A stretch of 64,000 nt of DNA, taken from assembly GCF_000701345.1 (NCBI RefSeq), contig NZ_JNIJ01000020.1, positions 1 to 64,000 of the forward strand, written 5' to 3'. The notes under the pieces were generated by a model, which saw only the letters and a list, made by a program, of their open reading frames with translations, did no database searches and was not told the DNA's origin. Both the position numbers and the translations under genes were made by a program. Shown piece after piece: positions 9,514-18,928 of the stretch (position 1 is its first letter; every line of letters begins with the position of its first letter). The stretch is from Bradyrhizobium sp. URHD0069. GTDB lineage: Bacteria > Pseudomonadota > Alphaproteobacteria > Rhizobiales > Xanthobacteraceae.

Positions 9514-9835
9514 ATCTGACAGTCCGGGGAGCAAGAGTTCGCCCGGATTCTGCCATATCCGCCGCCAGTGAAATCGCTCGGCGCAAAAACAAATCATTTG
9601 CCCAATATACAGGGGCTGATCCTCTATCCGGCCCTACAGGAAGGGGTTGGAACAAAAAAATTAGGCTGGAACAGCGCCCCGGCACGCCTTGCAAGGACTG
9701 AGAACCAATTCATTCTTTCGGGAGCCGCCGAATCCCGATCATCTTGGGCCGTTTTAGGCGTTAGCGGGCCAGCGAATCGACGCTGGCTCGGCGATATCGA
9801 CGTGATCATTCGCCGAGGAGTGCCTGATCCCGCGC

Positions 9836-11161
9836 TTATTCCGCCGCGAATGCCAATGCGGCTTTCGGATTTGCCGCCGAGATCATGAAATCGGAGATGC
9901 GCGGCACGATTTCCGATTTGAAGCGGGAGCCGTTGAAGACCCCATAGTGCCCGACGCCTTTTTGTACGTAGTGGATCCGGCGATGGTTCGGGATCGAACT
10001 GCATAGTTCGTGCGTCGCCTCAGTCTGGCCAAGTCCGGAAATATCGTCGTTCTCGCCCTCTACCGTCATCAGCGCAACGCGGCTGATCTTTGAGGGATCG
10101 ACCGGCTTGCCACGATGGGTCATCTCGCCCTTCGGCAGCGCGTGCTTGACGAATACGGTGTCGACTGTCTGCAAATAATACTCCGCGGCCAGGTCCATGA
10201 CCGCGAGATATTCGTCATAAAAGTCGCGGTGCTTGTCGACCAGATCGCCGTCGCCCTTCACAAGATTCTTGAACAGGTTCTTGTGCGCGTCCATGTGGCG
10301 ATCGAAATTCATGCTGATGAAACCGTTGAGCTGCAGGAACCCTGGATAGACGTCGCGCATGACCCCTGGATGCGGAAACGGCACCTTGGTGATGACATGG
10401 TTGCGAAACCAGTCGATGCCGCGCTCGGCGGCGAGATTGTTGACTGCCGTCGGGTTGCGGCGGGTATCGATCGGCCCGCCCATCAGCGTCATCGAGACCG
10501 GAACGAAGGGATCCTGGTCGGCTTCCATGATGGAGACGGCCGCCACCACCGGCACCGAAGGCTGGCACACGGCGATCACGTGCACGTTGCGGCCGAGCAC
10601 GTGCAGCATCTCGATGACATAGTCGATATAGTCGTCGAGATCGAAGCGGCCCTCCGTCAGGGGGACCATCCGGGCGTCGGACCAATCGGTGATGTAGACC
10701 TCATGGGTCGGCAGAAAGGCTTCGACCGTGCCGCGCAACAGCGTCGCGTAGTGGCCGGACATCGGCGCCACGATCAGCACACGCGGCTGCGGGGCGCGCA
10801 ACGGTCGCGTCAGCTTGCGATCGAAATACAACAGGCGGCAAAACGGCTTTTCCCAGATCGAGCGGATTTCGATCGGCGTGCGCACGCCGCCGACCTCGGT
10901 GTCGTTGAGGCCCCATTCGGGCTTGCCGTAACGGCGCGTGGTGCGCTCGAACAGTTCGCAACCGGCGGCGATGGATTTGCCAAACTCGGTGTGCGACCAC
11001 GGATTAAGCGGATTCTGAAACAGGATTTTGGTGGCGTCGGTTACGGCTCGCGCTGGATTGAGCGAGGCATGCGCCATTTCGTACATCCAGTACATCGGCG
11101 TGGTAAGCGCCGGACTGCCTTCGGCTACCAGTGGCGGTGCGCCAAACTCACCAATCGGCAT
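9836..11161 (-). CDS. phaZ: Intracellular polyhydroxyalkanoate depolymerase
   Basis: The 441-residue protein matches intracellular PHB depolymerases, which mobilise cytoplasmic polyester granules. The N-terminus has MYWMYEMAHASLNPARA, near-identical in style to the family's YxxYExxHAxLxPxR start. The lipase-box-like motif is VIAVCQPSVP, in which Cys replaces the usual Ser nucleophile, as is known for this family. The start at 11161 is supported by TTGAGGATTAA directly upstream. It lies alone on the minus strand next to an ABC exporter also on the minus strand, with a 124-bp gap. A second, differently folded PHB-depolymerase-like esterase lies at 21818-23023. Confidence 0.9.
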   Translation of the reverse strand: MPIGEFGAPPLVAEGSPALTTPMYWMYEMAHASLNPARAVTDATKILFQNPLNPWSHTEFGKSIAAGCELFERTTRRYGKPEWGLNDTEVGGVRTPIEIRSIWEKPFCRLLYFDRKLTRPLRAPQPRVLIVAPMSGHYATLLRGTVEAFLPTHEVYITDWSDARMVPLTEGRFDLDDYIDYVIEMLHVLGRNVHVIAVCQPSVPVVAAVSIMEADQDPFVPVSMTLMGGPIDTRRNPTAVNNLAAERGIDWFRNHVITKVPFPHPGVMRDVYPGFLQLNGFISMNFDRHMDAHKNLFKNLVKGDGDLVDKHRDFYDEYLAVMDLAAEYYLQTVDTVFVKHALPKGEMTHRGKPVDPSKISRVALMTVEGENDDISGLGQTEATHELCSSIPNHRRIHYVQKGVGHYGVFNGSRFKSEIVPRISDFMISAANPKAALAFAAE

Positions 11162-11285
11162 TTAATCCTCAAGTCCCTTTTGCATCGCAGCATATTGCCG
11201 AATGCGTAATAGAGCGTCAATGCACAGATCGGTATATCTACCGGCCTGACCAGTGGAAGACCCTCAAATTAATGGGATAACTGGC

Positions 11286-12119
11286 TTATTCGCCGCTCTG
11301 GATCAGCGAGCCAAGACGGCGCGCGCTGCGCAAAAGCGCAAGAAATATCGCAAAAGACGCAATAAAAAGCACAGCGTTGATCGCCAGCGCCCCGATCATC
11401 AGGTCCACCCGAAATACATGGCTGATCAACAGCGCCCGCATTCCCTCGAATACGTAAGTCGGCGGCAATGCCCAGGCGACGTATTGCAGCCAATCCGGCA
11501 GCACCGTCACAGGGTAATAAACGCAGGCCAGCGGCATCAGGCCGAACATCAGCGTCCAGACGATACTCTCGGCACCCAGGCCGTTGCGCAGCACCAGTCC
11601 AGAGACGAAAATCCCCAAAGCCCAGCTGGTGAAGATCAGATTGCAGAAGAAGGCGGCCAGCGGCAGCCCAAAGCTGTACAAATTGAAATCGAAGAACACC
11701 ATCGCCAGCAGCGTCATCGGAATGAGGCCGATCGCGAGCCGGACCAGGCTCATGATCATCAGCGCGATCAGAAACTCGATCGGTTTCAACGGGCTCATCA
11801 TCAGGTTGCCGAGATTGCGCGCCCACATCTCCTCCAGAAAGGAGATCGAAAAGCCGAGCTGGCCGCGAAACAGGATGTCCCACAGGATCACGGCGCCGAT
11901 CAGGGTGCCGCCGGCTTGCGCGAAAAACCCGGCATTCTGCGAGATGTAATTCTGCAGAAAGCCCCAGGTGATGATCTGCAGCGCCGGCCAGTAGACGAGC
12001 TCGAGCAGCCGCGGCCATGACGAGAGCAGGAGATACCAGTAGCGCAAAATCATCGCCCCGATACGATGCGGCGCGATCCCCCAGGGCGCGATCTCCCCGT
12101 TCAAGACGAGCCTGCTCAT
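11286..12119 (-). CDS. ABC-2 type exporter permease
   Basis: The 277-residue integral membrane protein has about six hydrophobic segments, including WGFLQNYISQNAGF near residue 53 and an ABC-2 signature region LACVYYPVTVLPDWLQYVAW. The layout is that of NodJ/DrrB-like ABC-2 permeases. Its ATG overlaps the stop of the upstream ATPase gene by 4 bp, so the two are translationally coupled and form one exporter. Cargo cannot be inferred: no biosynthetic genes are adjacent. Confidence 0.85.
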   Translation of the reverse strand: MSRLVLNGEIAPWGIAPHRIGAMILRYWYLLLSSWPRLLELVYWPALQIITWGFLQNYISQNAGFFAQAGGTLIGAVILWDILFRGQLGFSISFLEEMWARNLGNLMMSPLKPIEFLIALMIMSLVRLAIGLIPMTLLAMVFFDFNLYSFGLPLAAFFCNLIFTSWALGIFVSGLVLRNGLGAESIVWTLMFGLMPLACVYYPVTVLPDWLQYVAWALPPTYVFEGMRALLISHVFRVDLMIGALAINAVLFIASFAIFLALLRSARRLGSLIQSGE

Positions 12120-12910
12120 GACGTGCTTTCCCGAACGCGGCCGCGGGCGACGTCGAGAAACACTTCCTCCAGCGTCGCGCGGTTGTAGCGCGCCATGATG
12201 TTATCAGGCGTATCGTCGTCTTCGATGCGGCCGCTTTTCATGATGATAACGCGGTCGCACAGTCGTTCCACTTCAAGCATGTTGTGCGACGCCAGCAGGA
12301 TGGTCGCGCCGCGCGTCCTGCGATAGTTCTCGAGATGCCGCCGGACCCAGTCGGCGGTGTCGGGGTCGAGAGACGCCGTCGGCTCGTCCAGCAGCAATAA
12401 TTCGGGCTGGTTGATCAGCGCTTTCGCCAGCGCCACCCGCGTCTTCTGGCCGGCGGAGAGCTTGCCGTTGGCGCGGTCGAGGAAGTCGCCGAGGTCGAGA
12501 TCGGCGGCAAGCTGCTCGATGCGCTCGCGCAAACTCTCCACGGCGTAGAGGCGACCGAAGATCGTGAGGTTCTGCCGCACCGTCAGCCGCATCGGCATAT
12601 CGACATAGGGACTTTCGAAATTCATCCGGCCCAGCACGTCAGCGCTTTGGTCGGGCATCGAACAGCCCAGCACCTGGATGCGCCCTGAGGTCGGCAGCAC
12701 CAGCCCCATGATCATGGCAATGGTCGTGGTCTTGCCGGCGCCGTTGCCGCCGAGCAGTCCGGTGATGCTGCCGCGCGCAATACGAAACGACACATCGTCG
12801 ACGGCGCGGGTCGTCTTGTAGAGCTTGACGAGGCGCGCAACCTCGATCGCCGCCGATCCTGCCGGATCGGCCGCGGGCAACAAGGGCGTGACTGCGCGGT
12901 AATTCGTCAT
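12116..12910 (-). CDS. ABC exporter ATP-binding protein
   Basis: This 264-residue ATPase has Walker A (GGNGAGKTTT), the signature LSAGQKTRVALA and Walker B (LLLLDEPTASLD). Its architecture is that of CcmA/NodI-like ATPases that pair with ABC-2 permeases. The downstream permease overlaps it by ATGA. The gene is divergent from the RegS-type kinase at 13023, with about 110 bp between the starts that must hold both promoters. Confidence 0.9.
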   Translation of the reverse strand: MTNYRAVTPLLPAADPAGSAAIEVARLVKLYKTTRAVDDVSFRIARGSITGLLGGNGAGKTTTIAMIMGLVLPTSGRIQVLGCSMPDQSADVLGRMNFESPYVDMPMRLTVRQNLTIFGRLYAVESLRERIEQLAADLDLGDFLDRANGKLSAGQKTRVALAKALINQPELLLLDEPTASLDPDTADWVRRHLENYRRTRGATILLASHNMLEVERLCDRVIIMKSGRIEDDDTPDNIMARYNRATLEEVFLDVARGRVRESTS

Positions 12911-13022
12911 GCGGGCCGTTCATTGGGCCATCGCGGCGGCAAGCGCAAGACTTTGGACGCTCCAGCGCAGAGCTTGGGGAGCAAATTTGTGGTCGGGAGC
13001 CTGCACGGCTAAACTCGATGAC

Positions 13023-14342
13023 ATGACCGACGTTGCAGCCTCCGATTTTCGCCATCCGCGCCGCTATGTCCGTCTGGATACGATCCTGCGGCTGCGCTGG
13101 CTCGCTGCGCTCGGCCAACTCACCGCCATTTTCATCGTGCTGCAGGGGCTCGAATTCGACGTCCCGGTGATCCCCTGCGTTGCCATCATCGGCGTGTCCG
13201 CCCTGCTCAACCTCGTGCTGCAGATCGTCTTCAACCCGATGCAGCGGCTGGAGCCGGTCTATGCGGCGGCGCTGCTTGCCTTGAACATCGTGGAGCTGGC
13301 GGGATTGTTGTATTTCACCGGCGGGCTGCAAAATCCGTTTTCATTTTTGTTTCTTGCCCCGGTCCTGATTTCGGCGACGGCGCTGCCGGTCCGGCTGACG
13401 ATGGCACTCGGTTTCCTGGCGGTCGCCTGTGCCTCCTTGCTGGTGTTCTTCTATCTGCCGCTGCCGTGGGATCCCGAGGATCCTCTGATATTGCCGCCGA
13501 TCTACCTGTTCGGCGTCTGGCTCTCCATCGTGCTCGCAATCGGCGTCACCGGTCTTTATTCGTTCCAGGTTACCGAGGAGGCGCGCAAGCTGTCGGACGC
13601 GCTGGCCGCGACCGACCTGGTGCTGACCCGCGAGCAACATCTCACGCAATTGGACGGTCTTGCGGCCGCCGCAGCGCATGAGCTTGGCACGCCGCTCTCG
13701 ACGATCTTTCTGATTTCACGCGAGCTGGAGCACGCCCTACGAGACACGCAGCTAGCCGGCGACATCAAAACCTTGCGCGAACAGGCGCAACGCTGCCGCG
13801 ATATTCTGGCCAAGATCACCCAGCTTTCCGCAGCCGGCGCGCCGTTCGACCGCATGCCGTTGTCGACGCTGATTGAGGAAACGGTGGCGCCGCATCGCGA
13901 TTTCGGCGTCGCGATCAAGGTGCGGATTGCGGTCGCCGGCGCCGTCGAGCCGGCCGGCACGCGCAATCCGGCGATCCTCTACGGCGTCGGCAACATCCTG
14001 GAAAACGCCGTCGATTTCGCGCGGACCGCGGTGGAGGTGAACGCGTGGTGGAATACCGAGACCGTCGAGATCGTCATTTCCGACGATGGTCCGGGTTTCG
14101 CACCCGACATATTGAAGCGGATCGGCGAACCCTATCTATCGCGGCGGCGCACCGACGAAGCCCAAAGCGGGCGCAGGGGTCTCGGTTTGGGGGTGTTTAT
14201 CGCCCGCACGCTGCTGGAGCGTACCGGCGCGAAGGTCTCCTTCACCAACCGGATCTTTCCGGACCACGGCGCCGTGGTTCAGATCGCCTGGCCGCGTGCC
14301 CGCTTCGAGGAGAACGAAACCGCAGCCGAACCATCGTCTTAG
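13023..14342 (+). CDS. regS: RegB/PrrB/ActS-type redox sensor histidine kinase (RegS)
   Basis: A 439-residue membrane kinase with about six hydrophobic helices, then HisKA and HATPase domains. TGGLQNPFSF contains the GGxxNPF ubiquinone-binding motif of RegB, and AAAAHELGTPLSTI is the family's very conserved phosphoacceptor box. A cysteine lies in EQAQRCRDIL, where RegB proteins carry their redox-active Cys (recalled, not checked by alignment). Known relatives phosphorylate RegA/ActR/RegR under low oxygen and control energy, nitrogen and carbon metabolism genes. The ATG at 13023 gives a standard N-terminus; an upstream in-frame start at 12909 would overlap the divergent gene. The response regulator is at 15072. 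Confidence 0.9.
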   Translation: MTDVAASDFRHPRRYVRLDTILRLRWLAALGQLTAIFIVLQGLEFDVPVIPCVAIIGVSALLNLVLQIVFNPMQRLEPVYAAALLALNIVELAGLLYFTGGLQNPFSFLFLAPVLISATALPVRLTMALGFLAVACASLLVFFYLPLPWDPEDPLILPPIYLFGVWLSIVLAIGVTGLYSFQVTEEARKLSDALAATDLVLTREQHLTQLDGLAAAAAHELGTPLSTIFLISRELEHALRDTQLAGDIKTLREQAQRCRDILAKITQLSAAGAPFDRMPLSTLIEETVAPHRDFGVAIKVRIAVAGAVEPAGTRNPAILYGVGNILENAVDFARTAVEVNAWWNTETVEIVISDDGPGFAPDILKRIGEPYLSRRRTDEAQSGRRGLGLGVFIARTLLERTGAKVSFTNRIFPDHGAVVQIAWPRARFEENETAAEPSS

Positions 14343-14384
14343 ACCCTGTTGCGCGACGGATTGCCTCATCAGTTGCGCTGATGA

Positions 14385-14873
14385 TCAACCGAGCGCTGAG
14401 AAGGCGGGCGCGTAGTCGAGCCGGCCAAATCGTATAGGAAGCCTGTCATCGTTCAGCGGCAGGGCCATGAGATAGGGACCGGAATAAGGAGATTCGAAGC
14501 TTTCCGCATGCTCGCACTTGAAGCCAAAGCGCTGATAGTAATCAGGGTCGCCGAGGACGAAGACGCCTGCCCAGCCGTCCTTCGTGGCACGCTTGATCCC
14601 CTGCTGAATTAGCGTTGCAGCAATTCCTCTTCTGCGCCAATCCGGGAGCACGGACACCGGCCCAAGGCCAAGCGCGCGAAACGGTGCCGCCATTTTCGAA
14701 AACATGACATGCCCCGTCAGCACGCGACCTTCGATCGCCACAAGCGATGTGACTGCGTCGCCGTCCCCGCGCAACCGCTCCACCAGATCGGCTTCTCCGG
14801 GCCCTGGAAATGAAGCCAGAAGCAGGTGTCGAATAGCCTTATGATCGCCTGAAGACTCGTCGCGAAAATCCAT
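14385..14873 (-). CDS. GNAT-family N-acetyltransferase
   Basis: The 162-residue protein has the acetyl-CoA binding core of GNAT enzymes, LGPVSVLPDWRRRGIAATLI (Q/RxxGxG/A type), followed by GVFVLGDPDYYQRFGF, typical of the YhbS-like subgroup. The substrate is not predictable. The ATG at 14873 is preferred over a GTG at 14888. It lies on the opposite strand between the kinase regS and the response regulator regR, which are normally tightly linked partners, so it separates them. Confidence 0.82.
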   Translation of the reverse strand: MDFRDESSGDHKAIRHLLLASFPGPGEADLVERLRGDGDAVTSLVAIEGRVLTGHVMFSKMAAPFRALGLGPVSVLPDWRRRGIAATLIQQGIKRATKDGWAGVFVLGDPDYYQRFGFKCEHAESFESPYSGPYLMALPLNDDRLPIRFGRLDYAPAFSALG

Positions 14874-15071
14874 AACTCTACAATACACTACAATGCCCCG
14901 CCTGAACCCCGGGAGAATAGTTCCTTATCTCGACCGCGCCCGGAACCGCTTTTAATGTTAACACGGGTACCAAGATCGACTCCATGCGGCCTTTTACGGC
15001 CTTGGCATCGCCGCCTTGCCACGCCATATGCACCCCATATATTTCTTATCTGATACGAGGATACCCAAACC

Positions 15072-15626
15072 TTGAACGCCAGCCCCGAATTGAATGATCT
15101 CGCCGATCCCTCGCTCCTGATCGTGGAGGACGACAAGCCGTTTCTGGAGCGCCTCTCGCGCGCCATGGAAGCCCGCGGCTTCACGGTGACATCTTGCGAC
15201 AGCGTGTCCGACGGGTTGGCGCAGATCGGCAAGGCCGCGCCGGCCTTCGCCGTGGTGGATTTGCGGCTCGGCGACGGCAACGGCCTTGACGTGGTGTCGG
15301 CTCTGAAACGCAAGCGTCCCGATGCGCGGGCGATCGTGCTGACGGGCTATGGCAACATCGCTACCGCGGTAACCGCAGTGAAGATGGGCGCGGTGGATTA
15401 TCTTTCAAAACCCGCCGACGCCGACGACGTGGTGGCCGCCTTGCTCGCGAGCAGCACGGAAAAATCCGAGCCGCCGAACAATCCGATGTCGGCGGATCGG
15501 GTGCGCTGGGAGCACATCCAGCGCATCTACGAGATGTGCAACCGCAACGTCTCGGAAACCGCGCGGCGACTGAACATGCATCGCCGAACCCTGCAGCGCA
15601 TCCTGGCCAAACGCGCGCCGCGTTAG
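15072..15626 (+). CDS. regR: RegA/ActR/RegR-type response regulator (RegR)
   Basis: The 184-residue length is exactly that usual for this family. The receiver domain has the phosphoacceptor Asp in AFAVVDLRLGDGNG and the conserved switch Lys in YLSKPADADD. The C-terminal FIS-type helix-turn-helix is VSETARRLNMHRRTLQRIL, near-invariant in RegA/RegR. The start is a TTG at 15072 preceded by cgagga at about 10 nt; no nearby ATG gives a better family match. It is the cognate partner of the kinase at 13023-14342 but is separated by a GNAT gene on the other strand, so it must have its own promoter in 14874-15071. Confidence 0.92.
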   Translation: MNASPELNDLADPSLLIVEDDKPFLERLSRAMEARGFTVTSCDSVSDGLAQIGKAAPAFAVVDLRLGDGNGLDVVSALKRKRPDARAIVLTGYGNIATAVTAVKMGAVDYLSKPADADDVVAALLASSTEKSEPPNNPMSADRVRWEHIQRIYEMCNRNVSETARRLNMHRRTLQRILAKRAPR

Positions 15627-15698
15627 TATCTGCTCAAAATTCAGATCGCAAGGCGGGTAAAGCGAAACGTGCCCCACCATGCCGCCGGATAACGAACC

Positions 15699-15738
15699 GA
15701 TGGTCGGCACGGCGCAAAGAGCGCCTTTGCTCGCCTAA
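15699..15738. repeat. Interspersed repeat, 'ggcacggcgcaaa...gcgcctttgc' family, copy 1
   Basis: The segment beginning gatggtcggcacggcgc and continuing gcgcctttgctcgcc matches, with few changes, the segment at 56558-56599. Both sit just beyond gene ends, which fits a dispersed intergenic repeat. Its outer part runs into the 3' end of the mmcB-like gene at 15735. Confidence 0.55.
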
Positions 15739-16220
15739 AATTCGGCGTGGCCTTGCGGATCGACCAGGCGATTGATCCGCTGCGCCGCGGCCATGGCGAA
15801 GCGCACCGTCATCAACTTGCGGGTGGGTGCCGGCAGACGGTGCTCCGGCGCCTCGCAATGCAGATGCGCGCCATAGGCGTCCGCAACGATCAGGCCGGTT
15901 TCTGGCGGGAAAATCTCGCACGGCAGATCCTGGGTGAAGGCGAAGAACAGCCGGTCGCAATGCATCCGATAGTCCTGCCACTTCTGGTCGGCGCGCAAAT
16001 CCTCGATCGATGATTTGATCTCGACGATCCAGATCTCGCCGCGCTCGTTCAGCGCCACCAGATCGGCGCGCCGCCCCGAGGGCAGCGGCAATTCGCCGAT
16101 GCAGGAAAATCCCAGCGACCGTAACAGCCGCGCGGTGCCGCGCGCGATCGCCAGCGCCGTCTCCGACTGACGGCGATCCGGCGGTGGCACGACAGCTATT
16201 TGGCGGGCGGGCGATTCCAT
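15735..16220 (-). CDS. mmcB: MmcB-family DNA repair protein
   Basis: The 161-residue protein has the PD-(D/E)xK nuclease-like core of MmcB: RRADLVALNERGEIWIVEIK, with the acidic residue and ExK in place, followed by DQKWQDYRMHCDRLFFAF. In Caulobacter, MmcB takes part in SOS-induced mutagenic repair; the biochemistry is not well established. The C-terminal segment KLMTVRFAMAAAQRINRLVD is also typical. No strong ribosome binding site precedes the ATG at 16220. A LexA-type operator was not seen. Confidence 0.82.
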   Translation of the reverse strand: MESPARQIAVVPPPDRRQSETALAIARGTARLLRSLGFSCIGELPLPSGRRADLVALNERGEIWIVEIKSSIEDLRADQKWQDYRMHCDRLFFAFTQDLPCEIFPPETGLIVADAYGAHLHCEAPEHRLPAPTRKLMTVRFAMAAAQRINRLVDPQGHAEF

Positions 16221-16413
16221 TGGCGAGATCTTATCCGATCAGGCAGCCGGCCAACAGCGCTCGCGCCAAGTCAGCCGCAAATTTGTACGCACCGCGGCTT
16301 GTTTTTCGACCTTAGGGGACGGTGAAGCGCAAAGATGGCCCCGGCACACGCGGAGCCTGTCACCGGGCCGGACGGAGGCCGGACCCGTTGGCTCGGCCGG
16401 GACGACGCTGATT

Positions 16414-18009
16414 TTATCCGCTGATAATCGCGCCTTCATTTCCACGCAAATCGAGTGTGCCCTCTATTTTCTCGCCCTCCCGGTCCAGGAATGTCGAGAG
16501 CAAAATTTCGCCGCTGAGCCCTGCGGCATCCGACACGATCGACACAGGCTCCGCTCCCAGATTCAGCGCAATCACCACCGCCGCTCCCTCGCTCTCCCTG
16601 CGGTAAAGCAACACATCGCCCTGTGCGGCGATCGGCACGTAGCTGCCCGACACCAGTTGCGGCAATTTCTTTCGCAAGCGGATGAGCGCCTTGTAGAGAT
16701 TGAGGATCGATCGCGCGTCGGCCTCGTGGTTGACCACGTTCTCATGGAGAAAGTCGCCGGCCAGCGGCAGCCATGGCGTTGCCGTCGAAAAGCCCGCGTG
16801 AGTAGTCGCATCCCATTGCATCGGCGTCCGGCAGCCGTCACGGCCGACGCCAACCCCCGGAACGTTTTTCTCAAAGGGATCGCGCACCTGCTCGGGTGCA
16901 ATCGCGACCTGATGCATGCCGATCTCGTCGCCGTAGTACAGCGTCGGCGTTCCGCGGAGAGTCAACAACAGCATCGCGGCAACACGCGTCTGATCGCGCC
17001 CCACCCGGCTTGCGACCCGCGGCCGATCGTGATTGCCCAGCACCCAGTTCGGCCAGGCGCCGACCGGCAGCAGAGACTCGTAATCGGCGATGACTTTCTC
17101 GATAGACCGCGCGTGCCATGGCGCCGACAATAGCACAAAGTTGAACGGCAGATGCGCGCCTGAGAGATCCTTGCCGTAATAGGCAACGAGGCGTTCGAGC
17201 GGAAGGTAGATCTCTCCAATCAACACGCGGCTTCCGAACTCATCGATCACGCGCCGCATCTCGGCAATTACGTCATGCACCTCGGGCTGATCGGTAGTGT
17301 ACAGCGGCAATATTTTCTGATGCGGGCGCCGACCCTCGAGAAAATTCGGATTGGTCGGATTGTCGCGAAACTCTGCGTCCTTGATCAGATGCCAGATCAC
17401 GTCGACCCGGAAGCCATCGACACCTTTCCGGAGCCAGAACCGCATGATGTCATAGATGGCCCGGCGCACCTCTGGATTGCGCCAGTTCAGATCCGGCTGC
17501 TGGGCCAGGAAGGCGTGATAGTAATATTGCCGCGTGGTGGCGTCGTATTCCCAGGCGCCGCCGCCGAATTCCGACAACCAGTTGTTCGGCGGCCCGCCGT
17601 CGGCGCCCGGCTCACGCCAGATGTACCAATCTCGCTTCGGGTTATCGCGCGAACTGCGGCTTTCGACAAACCAGGGATGCTGGTCGGACGTGTGATTGGG
17701 AACGAGATCGAGAATCACTTTGAGGCCGGCGGCGTGCGCGGCTCCTGCCAGTGCGTCGAAATCTTCCATCGTGCCGAACAGCGGATCGACGCCGGTGTAA
17801 TCGGCGATGTCGTAACCGAAATCAGCCATCGGGGAGGGAAAGATCGGCGACAGCCCGATCGCGTCGACGCCGAGCGCCTCCAAGTAGGGCAACCTGTTGA
17901 TGATCCCGGCGATATCGCCGACGCCGTCGGCGTTGGTATCCTGAAACGAGCGCGGATAGATTTGATAAAAAACACCGTGCCGCCACCAGGTTTCGTCGCT
18001 CTGCTTCAT
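16414..18009 (-). CDS. GH13 alpha-glucosidase (oligo-1,6-glucosidase/trehalulose-hydrolase type)
   Basis: This 531-residue cytoplasmic glycoside hydrolase acts on alpha-glucosides. The four GH13 regions are visible: DLVPNHTSDQHPW, GFRVDVIWHL (catalytic nucleophile Asp), VLIGEIYLP (acid/base Glu) and VLGNHDRPR (transition-state Asp). The N-terminal YQIYPRSFQDTNADGVGDI is a GH13_23/30 hallmark. An upstream GGAGGA abuts a possible ATG at 18021, so the ATG at 18009 (12-nt spacing) was chosen. It is divergent from the MBL-fold gene at 18180. The exact substrate cannot be read from the sequence. Confidence 0.9.
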   Translation of the reverse strand: MKQSDETWWRHGVFYQIYPRSFQDTNADGVGDIAGIINRLPYLEALGVDAIGLSPIFPSPMADFGYDIADYTGVDPLFGTMEDFDALAGAAHAAGLKVILDLVPNHTSDQHPWFVESRSSRDNPKRDWYIWREPGADGGPPNNWLSEFGGGAWEYDATTRQYYYHAFLAQQPDLNWRNPEVRRAIYDIMRFWLRKGVDGFRVDVIWHLIKDAEFRDNPTNPNFLEGRRPHQKILPLYTTDQPEVHDVIAEMRRVIDEFGSRVLIGEIYLPLERLVAYYGKDLSGAHLPFNFVLLSAPWHARSIEKVIADYESLLPVGAWPNWVLGNHDRPRVASRVGRDQTRVAAMLLLTLRGTPTLYYGDEIGMHQVAIAPEQVRDPFEKNVPGVGVGRDGCRTPMQWDATTHAGFSTATPWLPLAGDFLHENVVNHEADARSILNLYKALIRLRKKLPQLVSGSYVPIAAQGDVLLYRRESEGAAVVIALNLGAEPVSIVSDAAGLSGEILLSTFLDREGEKIEGTLDLRGNEGAIISG

Positions 18010-18179
18010 GCCGGAAACCATTCCTCCAAGTCGTGTTTCGCAGGGCAACGCCGCAACCGCTGACAGGTTCACACCAACGTGTCTTTGGCGACGCCGGTAT
18101 GACAACCGACACGGCTGTTCCGCGGCAAATGCGCAAATCTTTCACTTGGCGGGGCGTCAAAAATCGGCATTGTGCGGGC

Positions 18180-18848
18180 ATGACCCAGGAAACCGAAGCC
18201 AAGGCGAAAGCCGGCGCTGTCATCATTCCGGTGACGCCGTTTGAACAGAACTGCATGCTGCTATGGTGCGAAGCCACCAAGAAGGCGGTCGTGATCGATC
18301 CCGGCGGCGACGTTCCGAAAATCCAGGACGCGATCAAGCAGTCCAACGTCAACGTCGAAAAGATCTGGCTGACCCACGGCCATATCGATCATGTCGGCGG
18401 CGCCGCCGAGCTGCGCGACGCGCTGAAGGTGCCGATCGAAGGCCCGCACATCGCCGACAAATTCCTGCTCGACAATGTGGTGACGAGCGGCGCCCGTTTC
18501 GGCATGTCAGGCGTGCGCGATTTCGCGCCGGACCGCTGGCTCAATGAAGGTGATCAGGTTTCTATCGGCGAACTGAGCTTCGCCATCCTGCATTGTCCCG
18601 GCCACTCGCCGGGCAGCGTGGTGTTCTTCAGCAAGGCAATGCGCTTTGCGCATGTCGGCGACGTACTCTTCAACGGCTCGGTCGGCCGCAGCGACATTCC
18701 GGGCGGCGATCACGCCACACTGATCAAATCGATCACCAAAAAACTGCTGCCGCTCGGTGACGATGTCGGCTTCATCTGCGGCCATGGTCCGGGTTCCAGC
18801 ATCGGCCAGGAGCGCATGACAAATCCGTTTCTTACCGGCGCGATGTGA
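18180..18848 (+). CDS. MBL-fold hydrolase, glyoxalase II-like (YcbL type)
   Basis: The 222-residue protein has the metallo-beta-lactamase metal-binding motif WLTHGHIDHVGGA (HxHxDH), further ligands in LHCPGHSPGSV and FAHVGDVLF, and the late His in FICGHGPGS. Length and order match YcbL-like hydrolases related to glyoxalase II. Substrates are probably thioesters of small thiols, but the family is broad. The ATG at 18180 was chosen from family-like N-terminal sequence (IIPVTPFEQN follows shortly). It is divergent from the GH13 gene. Confidence 0.87.
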   Translation: MTQETEAKAKAGAVIIPVTPFEQNCMLLWCEATKKAVVIDPGGDVPKIQDAIKQSNVNVEKIWLTHGHIDHVGGAAELRDALKVPIEGPHIADKFLLDNVVTSGARFGMSGVRDFAPDRWLNEGDQVSIGELSFAILHCPGHSPGSVVFFSKAMRFAHVGDVLFNGSVGRSDIPGGDHATLIKSITKKLLPLGDDVGFICGHGPGSSIGQERMTNPFLTGAM

Positions 18849-18928
18849 CAATCCGATCGGCGATCGCCAACGCCGGCATTTGGCATTTGCCGCGAGGCGT
18901 TTGGTCGGCGACACCAGCCGTTCGAGCG

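Noticed and set aside
10115..11209. Plus-strand frame of 364 codons antisense to the PHA depolymerase
   Set aside because: It is a shadow of the depolymerase, with biased His/Asp/Arg composition and no family resemblance.
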